Shown here piece by piece: positions 1 through 8,506 of a DNA stretch of 64,000 nt; the stretch's first letter is position 1; each line of letters begins with the position of its first letter. The notes below the pieces were generated by a model. That model was not told the origin of the DNA and ran no database searches. It was given only the letters and a program-made list of their open reading frames with translations. Made by a program: the position numbers and the translations under genes. Source of the stretch: Ilumatobacteraceae bacterium (GTDB lineage Bacteria; Actinomycetota; Acidimicrobiia; Acidimicrobiales; Ilumatobacteraceae); contig JAHENF010000012.1 of the NCBI GenBank assembly GCA_024643255.1, positions 1 to 64,000 on the forward strand. Direction: 5' to 3'.

Positions 1-72
1 GCGCTCGGCCTCCACCTGCACGCCAACGAGGCCATCGACCTCCACGACACCGCCCTGGTCACCGGCCCCTGA
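1..72 (+). CDS. 3' end of a gene cut by the window edge
   Basis: An open frame runs from the first base to a TGA at 70-72 and gives 23 residues ending HDTALVTGP. The piece is too short to recognise a family. It is followed after 4 nt by a palindromic repeat, and then by the 3' end of typA on the other strand, so the two genes converge on that hairpin. That it is coding rests only on the open frame and on its stop falling just before the repeat. Confidence 0.5.
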   Translation, partial: ALGLHLHANEAIDLHDTALVTGP

Positions 73-76
73 GCCT

Positions 77-107
77 GGTGACGCCGGTGCCAGGCACCGG
101 CGTCACC
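77..107. repeat. Palindromic repeat, family A (copy 1)
   Basis: Perfect inverted repeat with 15-nt arms (GGTGACGCCGGTGCC) around a single A. It lies between two convergent genes (stops at 72 and 131), so it could act as a bidirectional transcription stop, although no T-tract follows. Further copies are at 19217, 30134 and 47907, with a divergent one at 20397. Read in the coding-like frame it gives VTPVPGTGVT on either strand. Confidence 0.9.
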
Positions 108-130
108 ACCGCCGCATCCGCGAGGATGGC

Positions 131-2056
131 TCAGGTGGCTTGCGAGCGACGCTTGGCTTCTCGGGCCCGGTTGGTGGGATCGAGATCGGCCTTGCGGAGC
201 CGGATGTTGATCGGGGTCACCTCGACGCACTCGTCGTCGGCGATGAACTCGAGCGCGCCTTCCAGCGACAGCACCCGGTGCGGCGTGAGCTTGACGGTCT
301 CGTCGGCCGAGGCCGCACGCACGTTGGTCATCTTCTTCTCACGACAGATGTTGACGTCCATGTCACCTGCACGGGAGTTCTCGCCGACGATCATGCCGCA
401 GTACACCTCGGTGCCCGGGCCGACCATCATCGCTGCGCGGTCCTGCAGGTTCATCATGGCGTAGGTGGTCGCAGGGCCGATGCGGTCGGCGACGAGCACC
501 CCGGACTGGCGCGATCGAATCTCGCCTGCCCACGGCTCGTAGCCCTCGAACGTGTGGCTGATGACGCCGGTGCCCCGGGTCTCGGTGAGGAACTCCGTGC
601 GGAAGCCGATCAGTCCACGTGCCGGGACGAGGTAGTCGAGGCGGACCCAACCGGTGCCGCCCATGTTCTGCATGCGACCCTTGCGCGTCGCGAGGAGCTG
701 TGTGACCGCTCCGAGGTGCTCGTTCGGGACGTCGATCGTGACGCGTTCGACCGGCTCGTGCACCTTGCCGTCGATCTCGTGGGTGAGCACGACCGGCTTG
801 CCGACGTTGAGCTCGAATCCCTCGCGGCGCATCTGCTCGACGAGGATCGCCAGCTGCAACTCGCCGCGGGCCTGCACCTCCCAGGCATCGGGGCGCTCGG
901 TGGGAAGCACGCGGATGCTCACGTTGCCGACGAGTTCGGCGTCGAGGCGGTTCTTGACGAGGCGGGCCGTCAGCTTCTTGCCCTCGCGACCGGCCAACGG
1001 TGACGTGTTGATCCCGATCGTCATCGAGAGCGCCGGCTCGTCGACGGTGATCACCGGCAGCGGACGGGGATCTTCGGGGTCGGCGAGCGTCTCACCGATG
1101 AAGATGTCCTCGATCCCGGCAACCGCGACGAGGTCGCCCTGGCGGGCGGAGTCGACCGGCACGCGGGTGAGGAGTTCGGTCAGGAAGAGTTCGGCGATCT
1201 TGGCGCGGGTGATCGTGCCATCACGCTTGCACCAGGCGACCGACTGGCCCTTCTTGATCTCGCCTTCCATGATTCGCAGCAGGGCGAGACGGCCGAGGTA
1301 GGGCGATGCGTCGAGGTTGGTGACCCACGCCTGCAGCGGCAGGCCCTCGTGGTACGTCGGCGACGGGATGTGATCGAGCAGGACCTCGACGAGCTCGGCG
1401 AGGTTCTTGTCACCCTTGCCGTCGACGATCAGCCGTTCGGCCTCGTCGATGTCGAGCGTGGCCCAGCCGTCGCGGCCCGAGCAGTACACGATCGGGAACT
1501 CGACCTGATGCTCCTTCGCGTCGAGATCGAAGAACAGCTCGTAGACCTCGTCGATGACCTCGGCGGTGCGGGCGTCGGGCCGATCGACCTTGTTGATCAC
1601 GAGGATCACGGGCAGGTTGCGCGCCAGCGCCTTGCGCAGGACGAACCGCGTCTGGGGCAGGGGGCCCTCTGCGGCATCGACAAGCAGGACGATGCCGTCG
1701 ACCATGGTGAGCGCCCGCTCGACCTCGCCACCGAAGTCGGCGTGGCCGGGGGTGTCGACGATGTTCAGCGTGATGTCGTCGCCGGTGCGCGGGTCGTGCC
1801 AGACGAGCGAGGTGTTCTTGGCGAGGATGGTGATGCCCTTCTCGCGTTCGAGGTCGCCGGAGTCCATGACCCGATCGACGACTTCTTCGTTGGCGCGGAA
1901 GGCACCCGACTGGCGGAGCATGGCGTCGACGAGCGTGGTCTTGCCGTGGTCGACGTGCGCGACGATCGCCAGGTTGCGGATGTCGGCGCGATGCCGGAGG
2001 TTGGCATCGTCGGCGTCAGCCGGTGCCTCGAGGAGGGTCTGGTCGTGGGGGGACAC
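131..2056 (-). CDS. typA: Translational GTPase TypA/BipA
   Basis: Ribosome-associated GTPase of the EF-G/LepA superfamily, linked to stress and cold adaptation and to ribosome assembly. The G1 motif AHVDHGKT is at about residues 33-40, followed by the DTPGH and NKVD motifs, then the EF-G-like beta-barrel and TypA-specific C-terminal regions. The chosen GTG at 2056 gives 641 aa, close to the usual 610-640. It sits 8 nt after a TAGCGT -10 box (2065-2070), so the mRNA is probably leaderless. The frame stays open to 2245, but those extra 63 codons are the family C repeats and do not look like TypA. Transcribed alone, divergent from the TauE/SafE gene. Confidence 0.93.
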   Translation of the reverse strand: MSPHDQTLLEAPADADDANLRHRADIRNLAIVAHVDHGKTTLVDAMLRQSGAFRANEEVVDRVMDSGDLEREKGITILAKNTSLVWHDPRTGDDITLNIVDTPGHADFGGEVERALTMVDGIVLLVDAAEGPLPQTRFVLRKALARNLPVILVINKVDRPDARTAEVIDEVYELFFDLDAKEHQVEFPIVYCSGRDGWATLDIDEAERLIVDGKGDKNLAELVEVLLDHIPSPTYHEGLPLQAWVTNLDASPYLGRLALLRIMEGEIKKGQSVAWCKRDGTITRAKIAELFLTELLTRVPVDSARQGDLVAVAGIEDIFIGETLADPEDPRPLPVITVDEPALSMTIGINTSPLAGREGKKLTARLVKNRLDAELVGNVSIRVLPTERPDAWEVQARGELQLAILVEQMRREGFELNVGKPVVLTHEIDGKVHEPVERVTIDVPNEHLGAVTQLLATRKGRMQNMGGTGWVRLDYLVPARGLIGFRTEFLTETRGTGVISHTFEGYEPWAGEIRSRQSGVLVADRIGPATTYAMMNLQDRAAMMVGPGTEVYCGMIVGENSRAGDMDVNICREKKMTNVRAASADETVKLTPHRVLSLEGALEFIADDECVEVTPINIRLRKADLDPTNRAREAKRRSQAT

Positions 2057-2098
2057 GACGAACCACGCTATCGCCCGTTCACGAACGAACGATCGCAC

Positions 2099-2281
2099 CC
2101 GAGCCACCGCCGCCAGCGTGACCACCGCCCAACCCCGAAATTCGGTGCAAACATCCCGCTCAGCGCGAGCCCGGCTCCGAATTTCAGTCCGAGCCGAGCC
2201 ACCGCCGCCAGCGTGACCACCGCCCAACCCCGAAATTCGGTGCAAACATCCCGCTCAGCGCAACCCCACCTCCGAATTTCG
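2099..2281. repeat. Two tandem copies of repeat family C upstream of typA
   Basis: Bases 2099-2166 are repeated identically at 2194-2261, giving a 95-bp period. The sequence after each copy is similar but diverged. Each unit contains CCGAAATTCGG and, about 40 nt on, the reverse-complement-like CTCCGAATTTC, so a unit can fold on itself. A related, much better palindrome lies at 48929-48980. The array fills most of the 260-bp gap between typA and the TauE/SafE gene and creates a spurious N-terminal extension of typA. Confidence 0.85.
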
Positions 2282-2291
2282 GCGGTGCGAG

Positions 2292-2310
2292 ATACCGGCG
2301 GGGGTATATT
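2292..2310 (+). promoter_or_regulatory. Promoter with possible CsoR/CstR-type operator
   Basis: ATACCGGCGGGGGTAT (2292-2307) has ATACC/GGTAT ends around a G-rich core. This is the layout of operators bound by the CsoR/CstR/RcnR repressor class. It overlaps the -10 box TATATT (2305-2310), and the ATG of the TauE/SafE gene follows after 6 nt. A repressor bound here would block transcription. In Firmicutes CstR controls a TauE gene, which fits, but no CsoR-type regulator gene is present in the window. The -10 is well supported; the operator is an inference. Confidence 0.5.
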
Positions 2311-2316
2311 TGTCGG

Positions 2317-3132
2317 ATGCGAGGTCTGTTGGCGTCACCGTTGGGGTTCCTGATCGGTGTGTCGCTCGGCGCGCTCGGCGGCGGCGGATCGATCCTCGCA
2401 GTTCCGGCACTCGTCTACGCGGCCGGACAGGATCCGAAGGCAGCGACGACCACCTCCTTGGTGCTAGTCACGATCACCGCGCTGATCGGGATCATCCCGC
2501 ACTGGCGCGCTGGCCGCGTGCGCTTCGCCGCCGGCGCCATCTTCGGGCTCGCGGGCATCGGCGGATCGCTCCTCGGTTCGCACTGGAACAAGGCGGCGAA
2601 CCCCGACGTGTTGCTCCTCGCCTTCTCGGTGCTGATGCTGGTCGCGGCCTACGCCATGTGGCGGCGCGTCCAAGCGGCCGCCCCGCCCGCCCGGTCAGCC
2701 GGCGCTGCGGCCAACACCGATGACACGTCGCTCGCTCAAACCGACGTGCGCATCGATGCGAGCACGGTCATCAAGGTGATCCTCGCCGGCTCGTTCGTCG
2801 GGCTGCTCACCGGCTTCTTCGGCGTCGGCGGCGGGTTCGTCATCGTTCCCGCACTGGTGTTGGCCCTCGGGTTCACGATGCCGGAGGCTGTCGGCACGTC
2901 GCTGCTCGTCATCGCCGTCAACTCGACCGTCGCGCTCGCGACGCGCCTGCCGGGCGGCACCGTCGATTGGGGCATCGTCGTGCCGTTCACGATCGCCAGC
3001 CTGATCGGGGTCGTGGTCGGCAGCCATCTGGCGAGCACACGCGATCCGAGTTTCCTGCAGAAGTGGTTCGTGATCCTGCTCGTGGTGGTCGCGTTCTACA
3101 CGGCGACGCGGTCGATCCTCGCATTGACCTGA
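2317..3132 (+). CDS. TauE/SafE family sulfite/sulfonate exporter
   Basis: Integral membrane protein of 271 aa, normal for the TauE/SafE (DUF81) family, whose members are proposed to export sulfite, sulfoacetate or related anions. It shows the family's internal duplication: a glycine-rich GVSLGALGGGGSILAVPAL stretch at residues 14-32 and its partner GSFVGLLTGFFGVGGG at 158-173. A hydrophilic linker lies at about residues 117-150 and several hydrophobic helices surround it. The ATG at 2317 comes 6 nt after a clear TATATT -10 box, so the transcript is probably leaderless. The overlapping ATACC...GGTAT site suggests regulation by a persulfide- or metal-sensing repressor. The exact substrate cannot be told from sequence. 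Confidence 0.88.
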   Translation: MRGLLASPLGFLIGVSLGALGGGGSILAVPALVYAAGQDPKAATTTSLVLVTITALIGIIPHWRAGRVRFAAGAIFGLAGIGGSLLGSHWNKAANPDVLLLAFSVLMLVAAYAMWRRVQAAAPPARSAGAAANTDDTSLAQTDVRIDASTVIKVILAGSFVGLLTGFFGVGGGFVIVPALVLALGFTMPEAVGTSLLVIAVNSTVALATRLPGGTVDWGIVVPFTIASLIGVVVGSHLASTRDPSFLQKWFVILLVVVAFYTATRSILALT

Positions 3133-3168
3133 CCTGCGCTGACCTGAATCGACGGTCGGCGCTCGTCG

Positions 3169-4557
3169 TCAGTCCGCGAACCAGTTGCCGTGGAATCCGA
3201 TCGGCACCCGCGCCACCATCTTCACCCGGGCCACAGGTCCCGACGCAATGTCCCGAGCGTCGAGGATCACGAGTTCGGACTGCTCGGTCGCGCGGTCCGT
3301 CACGAAACTCATCAACCAACCATCGTCCTCGGCGGTGCCATCGGGGTCGGGAACGAAGACGTGCTCCCCGCTGACCTCGGTGTCGCTGTAGTAGTGGGAC
3401 TGTGACGTGTCGGTGTCGATGTCGTACTTGACCACGCCGTGGAAGTCGAACTCGAAGTCCCACGTGCGCTGTGGACAGTTGTAGGCGTAGCGCGTGCGCT
3501 GGCCGGTGTGCTGCTCGTTCACACGGGGGAACTCGCCCGCGACGTCATCGGTCTGCTCGTCGGTGACCTTGCCGGTGGTGAGGTCGATCACCCAACGCCA
3601 CGGCATCGGCTCGCGCGCGGCACCCGGATTCTCGAATTGGAAGCCGCCCGGCATGTCCTCCATGCGCGGCGCCCGGATCTCGATCGTGTTCCCCGACTCC
3701 CACGCGTTGAAGAAGTGGACGACGTAGCAGTTGGCGGTCTCGAACCAGCGCACGTCCTCGTTCGACCCACCCCGCGGAATGATCCCGAAGCGCGTGCCGT
3801 TGCCGGGCAACCAGTTCATCGGATCGCCACCCTCGAGCATGCGGTCCATGTCGAACACGGCCGGCGCATCGAGGACGATCGCGTAGTTCTGCGTGATCAC
3901 GAAGTCGTGCATCATCACCGGCGCCGGAATGTCGATCTCGGTGCTGTGCACGAGCTTGCCGGCGGCGTTCACCTCGGAATACCGCAGGTAGGGAGCCATC
4001 GGGCTGTAGCCGATGAACCGCATCTCGCCGGAGACCGGATCGACCTTCGGGTGCGCCGTCATCGGACCCTGCAGGCGGCCGTCGTAGGTGTACTCGCCGA
4101 TCGTGGCGAGGTCGTGGTCGAACTCGGTTGGCGGACCGGCCTCGAGCAACGAGAAGTATCGGCCGGCGTGGCGAACGGTCGCCGTGTTGGCGGTGTTCTT
4201 CAGCAGGCCACCTTCAAGGAGCACGTCGTCGGCAGGGAACTGGAAGTTGCTCATCCCTCCGTAGCAGGCGTGTCCACGGGCACGCTCGGCGAGGAGCCCC
4301 TTCGACTCGATCCAACGATTCCGATAACGAGCCGTGCCCTCCTGCAGGTACACCGCGTGCAACATCCCGTCGCCGTCGAACGGGTGGTAGGCACCGAGTG
4401 GGGCGAACTGCTGGTTCGGGCCCGTCCGCACGAACATGCCGCGAAGGTTCGCCGGGATCTTCCCGACGACCTCCAGGTCGGGATCGTCTCGCTCCTCGGT
4501 CACGGGGGCCATCAGCCCCTGGAGGAACGGCGTCTGCCAGGTGTCGAGATCGGTCAT
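3169..4557 (-). CDS. Carotenoid oxygenase (RPE65/lignostilbene dioxygenase) family
   Basis: Non-haem iron(II) dioxygenase of the RPE65 family, which cleaves carotenoid or stilbene double bonds. 462 aa, normal length. The N-terminal GMFVRTGPNQQF stretch is the family signature, and the four expected iron-ligand histidines have good candidates: AHPKVDP, MMHDFVI, VHFFNAWE and the C-terminal GFHGNWF. The ATG at 4557 is chosen because AGAGGA (4562-4567) sits 4 nt upstream. A longer frame to 4626 would overlap the preceding acyl-CoA synthetase gene. It follows that gene by 49 nt and is probably co-transcribed, hinting that an aromatic or apocarotenoid acid is cleaved and then CoA-activated. The substrate is unknown. 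Confidence 0.85.
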   Translation of the reverse strand: MTDLDTWQTPFLQGLMAPVTEERDDPDLEVVGKIPANLRGMFVRTGPNQQFAPLGAYHPFDGDGMLHAVYLQEGTARYRNRWIESKGLLAERARGHACYGGMSNFQFPADDVLLEGGLLKNTANTATVRHAGRYFSLLEAGPPTEFDHDLATIGEYTYDGRLQGPMTAHPKVDPVSGEMRFIGYSPMAPYLRYSEVNAAGKLVHSTEIDIPAPVMMHDFVITQNYAIVLDAPAVFDMDRMLEGGDPMNWLPGNGTRFGIIPRGGSNEDVRWFETANCYVVHFFNAWESGNTIEIRAPRMEDMPGGFQFENPGAAREPMPWRWVIDLTTGKVTDEQTDDVAGEFPRVNEQHTGQRTRYAYNCPQRTWDFEFDFHGVVKYDIDTDTSQSHYYSDTEVSGEHVFVPDPDGTAEDDGWLMSFVTDRATEQSELVILDARDIASGPVARVKMVARVPIGFHGNWFAD

Positions 4558-4606
4558 GTCATCCTCTGTCGTTGTCATCTGTCGTGGTCTTGCGTCATTG
4601 TCATCG

Positions 4607-6172
4607 TCAGCCGACCCTGCGGTCATGACCTTCCCAGTACGGTTCGCGCAAGTCCTTCTTCAGCACCTTGCCGCTCGGGTTGCGCGGCAGCACGTCGGCC
4701 CAGTCGACCGACGTCGGACACTTGAACGTGGCCAGGCGCTCCTTGGCGTACGCGATGATCTCGGCCTCGGTCACCTCGGCGTCGGGTGCCTTGACGACGA
4801 TCGCCTTGGCGGTCTCTCCCCACTTCTCGTGGGGGACACCGATGACCGCCACGTCAGCGATCGCCGGATGTCCCATGAGCACGTTCTCGACTTCGGCGGG
4901 ATACACGTTCTCGCCGCCGGACACGATCATGTCCTTCACGCGGTCGTGGATGTAGAGGTAGCCGTCGGCGTCGAGGTACCCGGCGTCGCCGGATTTGAAC
5001 CAGCCGTCGGGCGTCACCGACTTCGTGGTCTCCTCGGGCTGGTTCCAGTATCCGATCATCACCTGCGGCGAACGGATCCAGATCTCGCCGACCTCGCCGA
5101 CCTCGCACTCGATGTCGTCGTCACCGACGATGCGCAACTCGACACCCGGTCCGGGAAGCCCGCAGGAGCGCAACCGGTGGCGATTCGGCCCACTCGGATC
5201 ATGATCCTCCGGCGGCAGGTTGACCACGGCACCTGTCGTCTCGGTCAGCCCGTACGCCTGCCAGAACTTGCACGGCGCGAACATCTCGACGCACTTCGCC
5301 AGCACGTCCTCACTGATCGGCGACGCTCCGTAGACGAAGACGCGCAGGCTCGAGTAGTCGGCGTCGGCGACGCCGGGAACCATCAGCATGAATTGCAGCA
5401 CGGCGGGGACGAGAAAGGCGTGCGTGACACGCTCCTGCTCGATCGTGCGGATCAGGGCCGCCGGATCGAGTTCACGGAAGATCACCGACGTGCAGCCCTC
5501 GTACATGCCGGCAACCGCCCAGCCACCACCACCGATGTGGAACAGCGGCATTGCGATCAGGTTCACGGCGTCGGGGGTCAGCTCCCAGATGTCCTTGGCG
5601 AGCGGCAACAGACTGAAGAAGTTGTCGTTGCTCAGCATGACGCCCTTGGGCCGACCGGTCGTCCCGGACGAGTACAGCTGGAACGCGACGTCGCCGCTGG
5701 CGGAGGAGGCGCCGGGGTCGTCGGCCGGAAATGGGGCCACCCAGTCCTCGTAGGACTCGTAACCCTCGTGTCCACCGATCACGAGGATGCGCGTGACCGT
5801 GGTCAGGTTCGCAGCGATCGCGTCGAGGATCGGCACGAAGTCGGGGCCGGCAACCAGCACCTTCGCCTGGGCGTCGTTGACGATGTACTCGACTTCGGGT
5901 GCGGCCAGACGCCAGTTGACGTCGACGCACACGGCATTGAGCAGGGCCGCGCCGAAGAAGACCTCGAAGTGTTCGATGCCGTTCTTGTCGAGGAATGCAA
6001 CTCGATCTTGCGCTCCGACGCCGTCGGCGGCGAGGCCCTGCGCGACTTTGCCCGCCCGCTCGTGCAGCTGCGCCCACGTGAGTCGTCGGTCGTCCTGGAC
6101 CAGGGCCGTGTAATCGGCGCGACCGACTCCGTGGACGCGCAAGATGTCGGCAAGGCTCGTGATGTTCCCCAT
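4607..6172 (-). CDS. Acyl-CoA synthetase (AMP-forming, FadD-like)
   Basis: ANL-superfamily enzyme that activates a carboxylic acid with ATP to an acyl-AMP and then an acyl-CoA. 521 aa, full length. Visible motifs are the AMP-binding loop YSSGTTGRPKGVMLS, the adenylate-site YGLTET and the hinge region GWFKSGDAGYLD, and it ends with the catalytic-lysine region PRNPSGKVLKKDL. ATG at 6172 lies 8 nt after a TACGGT -10 (6181-6186), so probably leaderless. The carotenoid-oxygenase-family gene follows in the same direction, which suggests one operon. The acid substrate (fatty, aromatic or terpenoid) is not determinable. Confidence 0.9.
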   Translation of the reverse strand: MGNITSLADILRVHGVGRADYTALVQDDRRLTWAQLHERAGKVAQGLAADGVGAQDRVAFLDKNGIEHFEVFFGAALLNAVCVDVNWRLAAPEVEYIVNDAQAKVLVAGPDFVPILDAIAANLTTVTRILVIGGHEGYESYEDWVAPFPADDPGASSASGDVAFQLYSSGTTGRPKGVMLSNDNFFSLLPLAKDIWELTPDAVNLIAMPLFHIGGGGWAVAGMYEGCTSVIFRELDPAALIRTIEQERVTHAFLVPAVLQFMLMVPGVADADYSSLRVFVYGASPISEDVLAKCVEMFAPCKFWQAYGLTETTGAVVNLPPEDHDPSGPNRHRLRSCGLPGPGVELRIVGDDDIECEVGEVGEIWIRSPQVMIGYWNQPEETTKSVTPDGWFKSGDAGYLDADGYLYIHDRVKDMIVSGGENVYPAEVENVLMGHPAIADVAVIGVPHEKWGETAKAIVVKAPDAEVTEAEIIAYAKERLATFKCPTSVDWADVLPRNPSGKVLKKDLREPYWEGHDRRVG

Positions 6173-6248
6173 GGCGCCAAACCGTAGCCAGCGCGACGCG
6201 ATCAGCCCGCGCGCTGGCGTGACCGGGCCCGAGTGCGTGAACCTGGCT

Positions 6249-6353
6249 CGATGAGTTTTCCGGCCTGGGAGGTGGCCCGGAGCCTCATCGCAGCAGTGCG
6301 CCCCGATCGGGCGATGAGCTTGCGGACCAACAGTTGGCCATGGATCTCATCGC
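6249..6353. repeat. Two diverged copies of palindromic repeat family B
   Basis: Units at about 6249-6291 and 6311-6353 each begin with CGATGAG and end with CTCATCGC and can form long imperfect hairpins. Both are followed by AGCAGTGCG. They occupy the 226-bp gap between two minus-strand genes (starts/stops at 6172 and 6399). The same family recurs near 8319, 18153 and 50615. Confidence 0.8.
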
Positions 6354-6398
6354 AGCAGTGCGCCGGCCCAGACCGAGCGCGGCATCATCACTCGCCGG

Positions 6399-7001
6399 TC
6401 AGCCCAGATCGCCGAAGCGGGCGGGGTCGATACCGAACGGGACGACAACGCTTGCGACCCGTTCGAGGAGCGACTCGGGACTCATGGACATCGCGGCAAC
6501 GAGTGCGTCAGCCCAGTCCTCGATGCGCTGAACGGTCTCCGCGTCGACGAAACCGACTCCCGGTTCGATCTTCGTACGCGGCGCGTTGACGCTGAGTGTG
6601 CCGACCGTCAGCGCACCCTGCCAGCTCAGCGTCCGCACGAGTTGCTCGATGGCGAACACACCGCCCGTGGTGCCTGCGCTCAGGACCACGACCGGTCGCT
6701 GGTAGATCGATGACGAACCGACGAGCCAATCGAGAGCGTTCTTCATGCCCCCGGCGAGCCCGCCGGCGTACTCCGGCGCAGCGAGCAGGACTCCGTCGGC
6801 AGCTTCGACGAGCGATCGCATGTGGGCGACCGCCGCGGGCGGGTCATCGGCCCGATCCGGGCTGAACATCGGGACGTGCCCGAGCGGCACGTCGTCGACG
6901 CTGGCGGTCCCGCCGGCCTGCAATCGGTCGACTGCCAGATCGAGCGCCAGCCTGTTCGCCGATGTCGATCCGAGACTCCCGCACATCGACACGATCCGCA
7001 C
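6399..7001 (-). CDS. NADPH-dependent FMN reductase-like flavoprotein
   Basis: Flavodoxin-fold quinone/FMN reductase family protein (200 aa). The N-terminal SMCGSLGSTSANR is the phosphate-binding loop for FMN. The central APEYAGGLAGGMKNALDWL matches the typical P-Y-N-x-G-x-x-G-x-L-K-N-A-D-W region. Start: GTG at 7001 follows a TACCTT -10 (7008-7013) after 6 nt; a slightly longer TTG start at 7016 lies inside the promoter. It lies downstream of a P450 in the same direction but has its own promoter. It could supply reduced flavin to one of the flavin monooxygenases nearby; that link is speculative. Confidence 0.85.
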   Translation of the reverse strand: MRIVSMCGSLGSTSANRLALDLAVDRLQAGGTASVDDVPLGHVPMFSPDRADDPPAAVAHMRSLVEAADGVLLAAPEYAGGLAGGMKNALDWLVGSSSIYQRPVVVLSAGTTGGVFAIEQLVRTLSWQGALTVGTLSVNAPRTKIEPGVGFVDAETVQRIEDWADALVAAMSMSPESLLERVASVVVPFGIDPARFGDLG

Positions 7002-7067
7002 ACACCCAAGGTACAAGCCGGGACTGCTCAGAGCGCTCGAACCTCGGCGAGCCGCTTACCGACAGCC

Positions 7068-8255
7068 CTACCTCAGGGTGTATCCGAGGCCGAACGACCG
7101 CACCGCCCGAGCGAAGATGTTGGCTTCGACGTCGGGCTCGTCGATCACGCGCAGGTCGGTGACCCGTGAACTCATCTGCCCGAACACCGCCGACAGTGCG
7201 GCGCGGGCGACGTGCGTGCCGATGCAGAGATGTGTCCCGAAACCGAATGCAATGTGCGGGTTCGGGTCGCGTCGGATGTCGAACCTGAACGGGTCAGCGA
7301 ACACGGCCTCGTCGCGGTTCGCCGACGGGTACAGCAACACGAGCCGATCACCGGCGGCGATCTCCTGGCCACCGACGACGTCATCCGAGATCGCCCGTCG
7401 GAACATGTTGTTGAGCGGCGTCACCCATCGCAAGACCTCCTCGACCGCGACGGGAACGAGGGCCGGATCGGCGGCCATCGCATCCCACTGATCCGGATGG
7501 TCGACGAAGGCCCGCAGCCCGTGCGAGATCGCCGTGCGGGTGGTCTCGGCGCCACCGGCGATGAAGAGTCCGACCTCGTGAACGATGTTCTCGGGCGACA
7601 GCGGCTGGTCGTCGATCGTCGAATGCACCCACGTGCTGATCAGGTCGTCCGTGGGGTTGGCGTACTTGTCGGCGGCCACCTCACCGAGCACCCCGACGAA
7701 CTCCATGTTCGCGGCCATGAACTCGGTGAAGATGCGGCCGTCGCGGTCGCGCATGTCGGTGCGCATGAGGCGTTCGGACCACGACTTGAGCTCGGGCCAG
7801 TACCGCTCGGGGAACCCGAGCAGGCGGGCGGTCAGACGAGCGGGGAGCTGCCCCGACAGCGCTCCGACGACCTCCATCTCGTCGCCCGCGGCGAACGCGG
7901 CATCGAGGAGTTCGGTGGCGAGCGCGGCGATCTCGGCCTGGCGCTCTCCGACCGATTTGCCGGTGAGCATCGGCTGCACGAGCATGCGCTGCTGGCGATG
8001 TCGCGGATCGTCCTGAGCGATCATGTTCACCTCGGTCGGCGACCAGAGCGCCCGATAGCCGAGGCCTGACACGAACACGGTCGACCGTCGCTCGACGTCC
8101 ATCACGTCGGCATGTCGGGTGATCCCCCACAGACCGTTGCGTTCGTCGCGGTACACCGGCTCGTTCGTCCGCATCCACGCCCATGCGTCGTGCGGATCAC
8201 GCTGGTACAGATCGGGGTCGAGCAGGTCGGCGACGAGACGGTTGGTAGCGGTCAC
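7068..8255 (-). CDS. Cytochrome P450
   Basis: Soluble bacterial P450 of 395 aa, using a ferredoxin or flavodoxin partner to hydroxylate a small lipophilic molecule. The I-helix GGAETT is at 234-239, the ExxR motif EVLR at 273-276, and the haem-binding loop FGFGTHLCIG has Cys344 as thiolate ligand. Start GTG at 8255 is 6 nt after a weak GACGAT -10 (8262-8267). The frame remains open to 8309 without family similarity. No ferredoxin gene is adjacent. Bacterial P450s of this general type often act on fatty acids, terpenes or steroids; the substrate is unknown. Confidence 0.93.
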   Translation of the reverse strand: MTATNRLVADLLDPDLYQRDPHDAWAWMRTNEPVYRDERNGLWGITRHADVMDVERRSTVFVSGLGYRALWSPTEVNMIAQDDPRHRQQRMLVQPMLTGKSVGERQAEIAALATELLDAAFAAGDEMEVVGALSGQLPARLTARLLGFPERYWPELKSWSERLMRTDMRDRDGRIFTEFMAANMEFVGVLGEVAADKYANPTDDLISTWVHSTIDDQPLSPENIVHEVGLFIAGGAETTRTAISHGLRAFVDHPDQWDAMAADPALVPVAVEEVLRWVTPLNNMFRRAISDDVVGGQEIAAGDRLVLLYPSANRDEAVFADPFRFDIRRDPNPHIAFGFGTHLCIGTHVARAALSAVFGQMSSRVTDLRVIDEPDVEANIFARAVRSFGLGYTLR

Positions 8256-8318
8256 CGGATCATCGTCGCAGACCGGCCCGGCGAGACCCGATCCCGAGTT
8301 CGTCGGCACACCTCATGT

Positions 8319-8485
8319 GCGATGAGGTTCTGGCCCGAAGGGCGGACCGAAACCTCATCGGACAGGCCCTAGCAACAGTTGCGATGAGGTTCTGGCCCGA
8401 GGGGTGGACCGAAACCTCATCGGACAGGTCCTACCAACAGTTGCGATGAGGTTCTGGCCCGAAGGGCGGACCGAAACCTCATCGC
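8319..8485. repeat. Three tandem copies of repeat family B (62-bp period)
   Basis: Three 42-nt palindromes at 8319-8360, 8381-8422 and 8443-8484 run from GCGATGAGGTTCTGGCCCGA to ACCGAAACCTCATCG. They are joined by two near-identical 20-nt spacers (GACAGGYCCTASCAACAGTT). Only a handful of bases differ between copies. They lie in the 250-bp gap between the P450 and nitroreductase genes, both on the minus strand. The near-identity of copies and spacers points to recent tandem amplification. Confidence 0.92.
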
Positions 8486-8506
8486 TGGCGGGTGGTGGGT
8501 GGGTGT

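Noticed and set aside
77-107. Classic rho-independent terminator
   Set aside because: The hairpin is strong and well placed, but no T-run follows on either strand. It is listed as a repeat, with termination only as a possibility.
541-580. Possible family A copy inside typA (GATGACGCCGGTGCC)
   Set aside because: Only one arm is similar, there is no complementary arm, and the codons are normal conserved TypA sequence (TRGTGVISH).
2057-2245. 63-residue N-terminal extension of TypA
   Set aside because: It is encoded by the family C tandem repeats and by the promoter, has no TypA similarity, and a TAGCGT -10 box supports the GTG at 2056.
4436-6187. Plus-strand open frame antisense to the acyl-CoA synthetase
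   Set aside because: Shadow of a gene with complete AMP-binding motifs; no independent coding evidence.
8319-8485. CRISPR-like array (three 42-nt repeats, 20-nt spacers)
   Set aside because: The spacers are almost identical to each other, each repeat is itself a full palindrome, and no cas genes are near. It is a tandem palindrome array.
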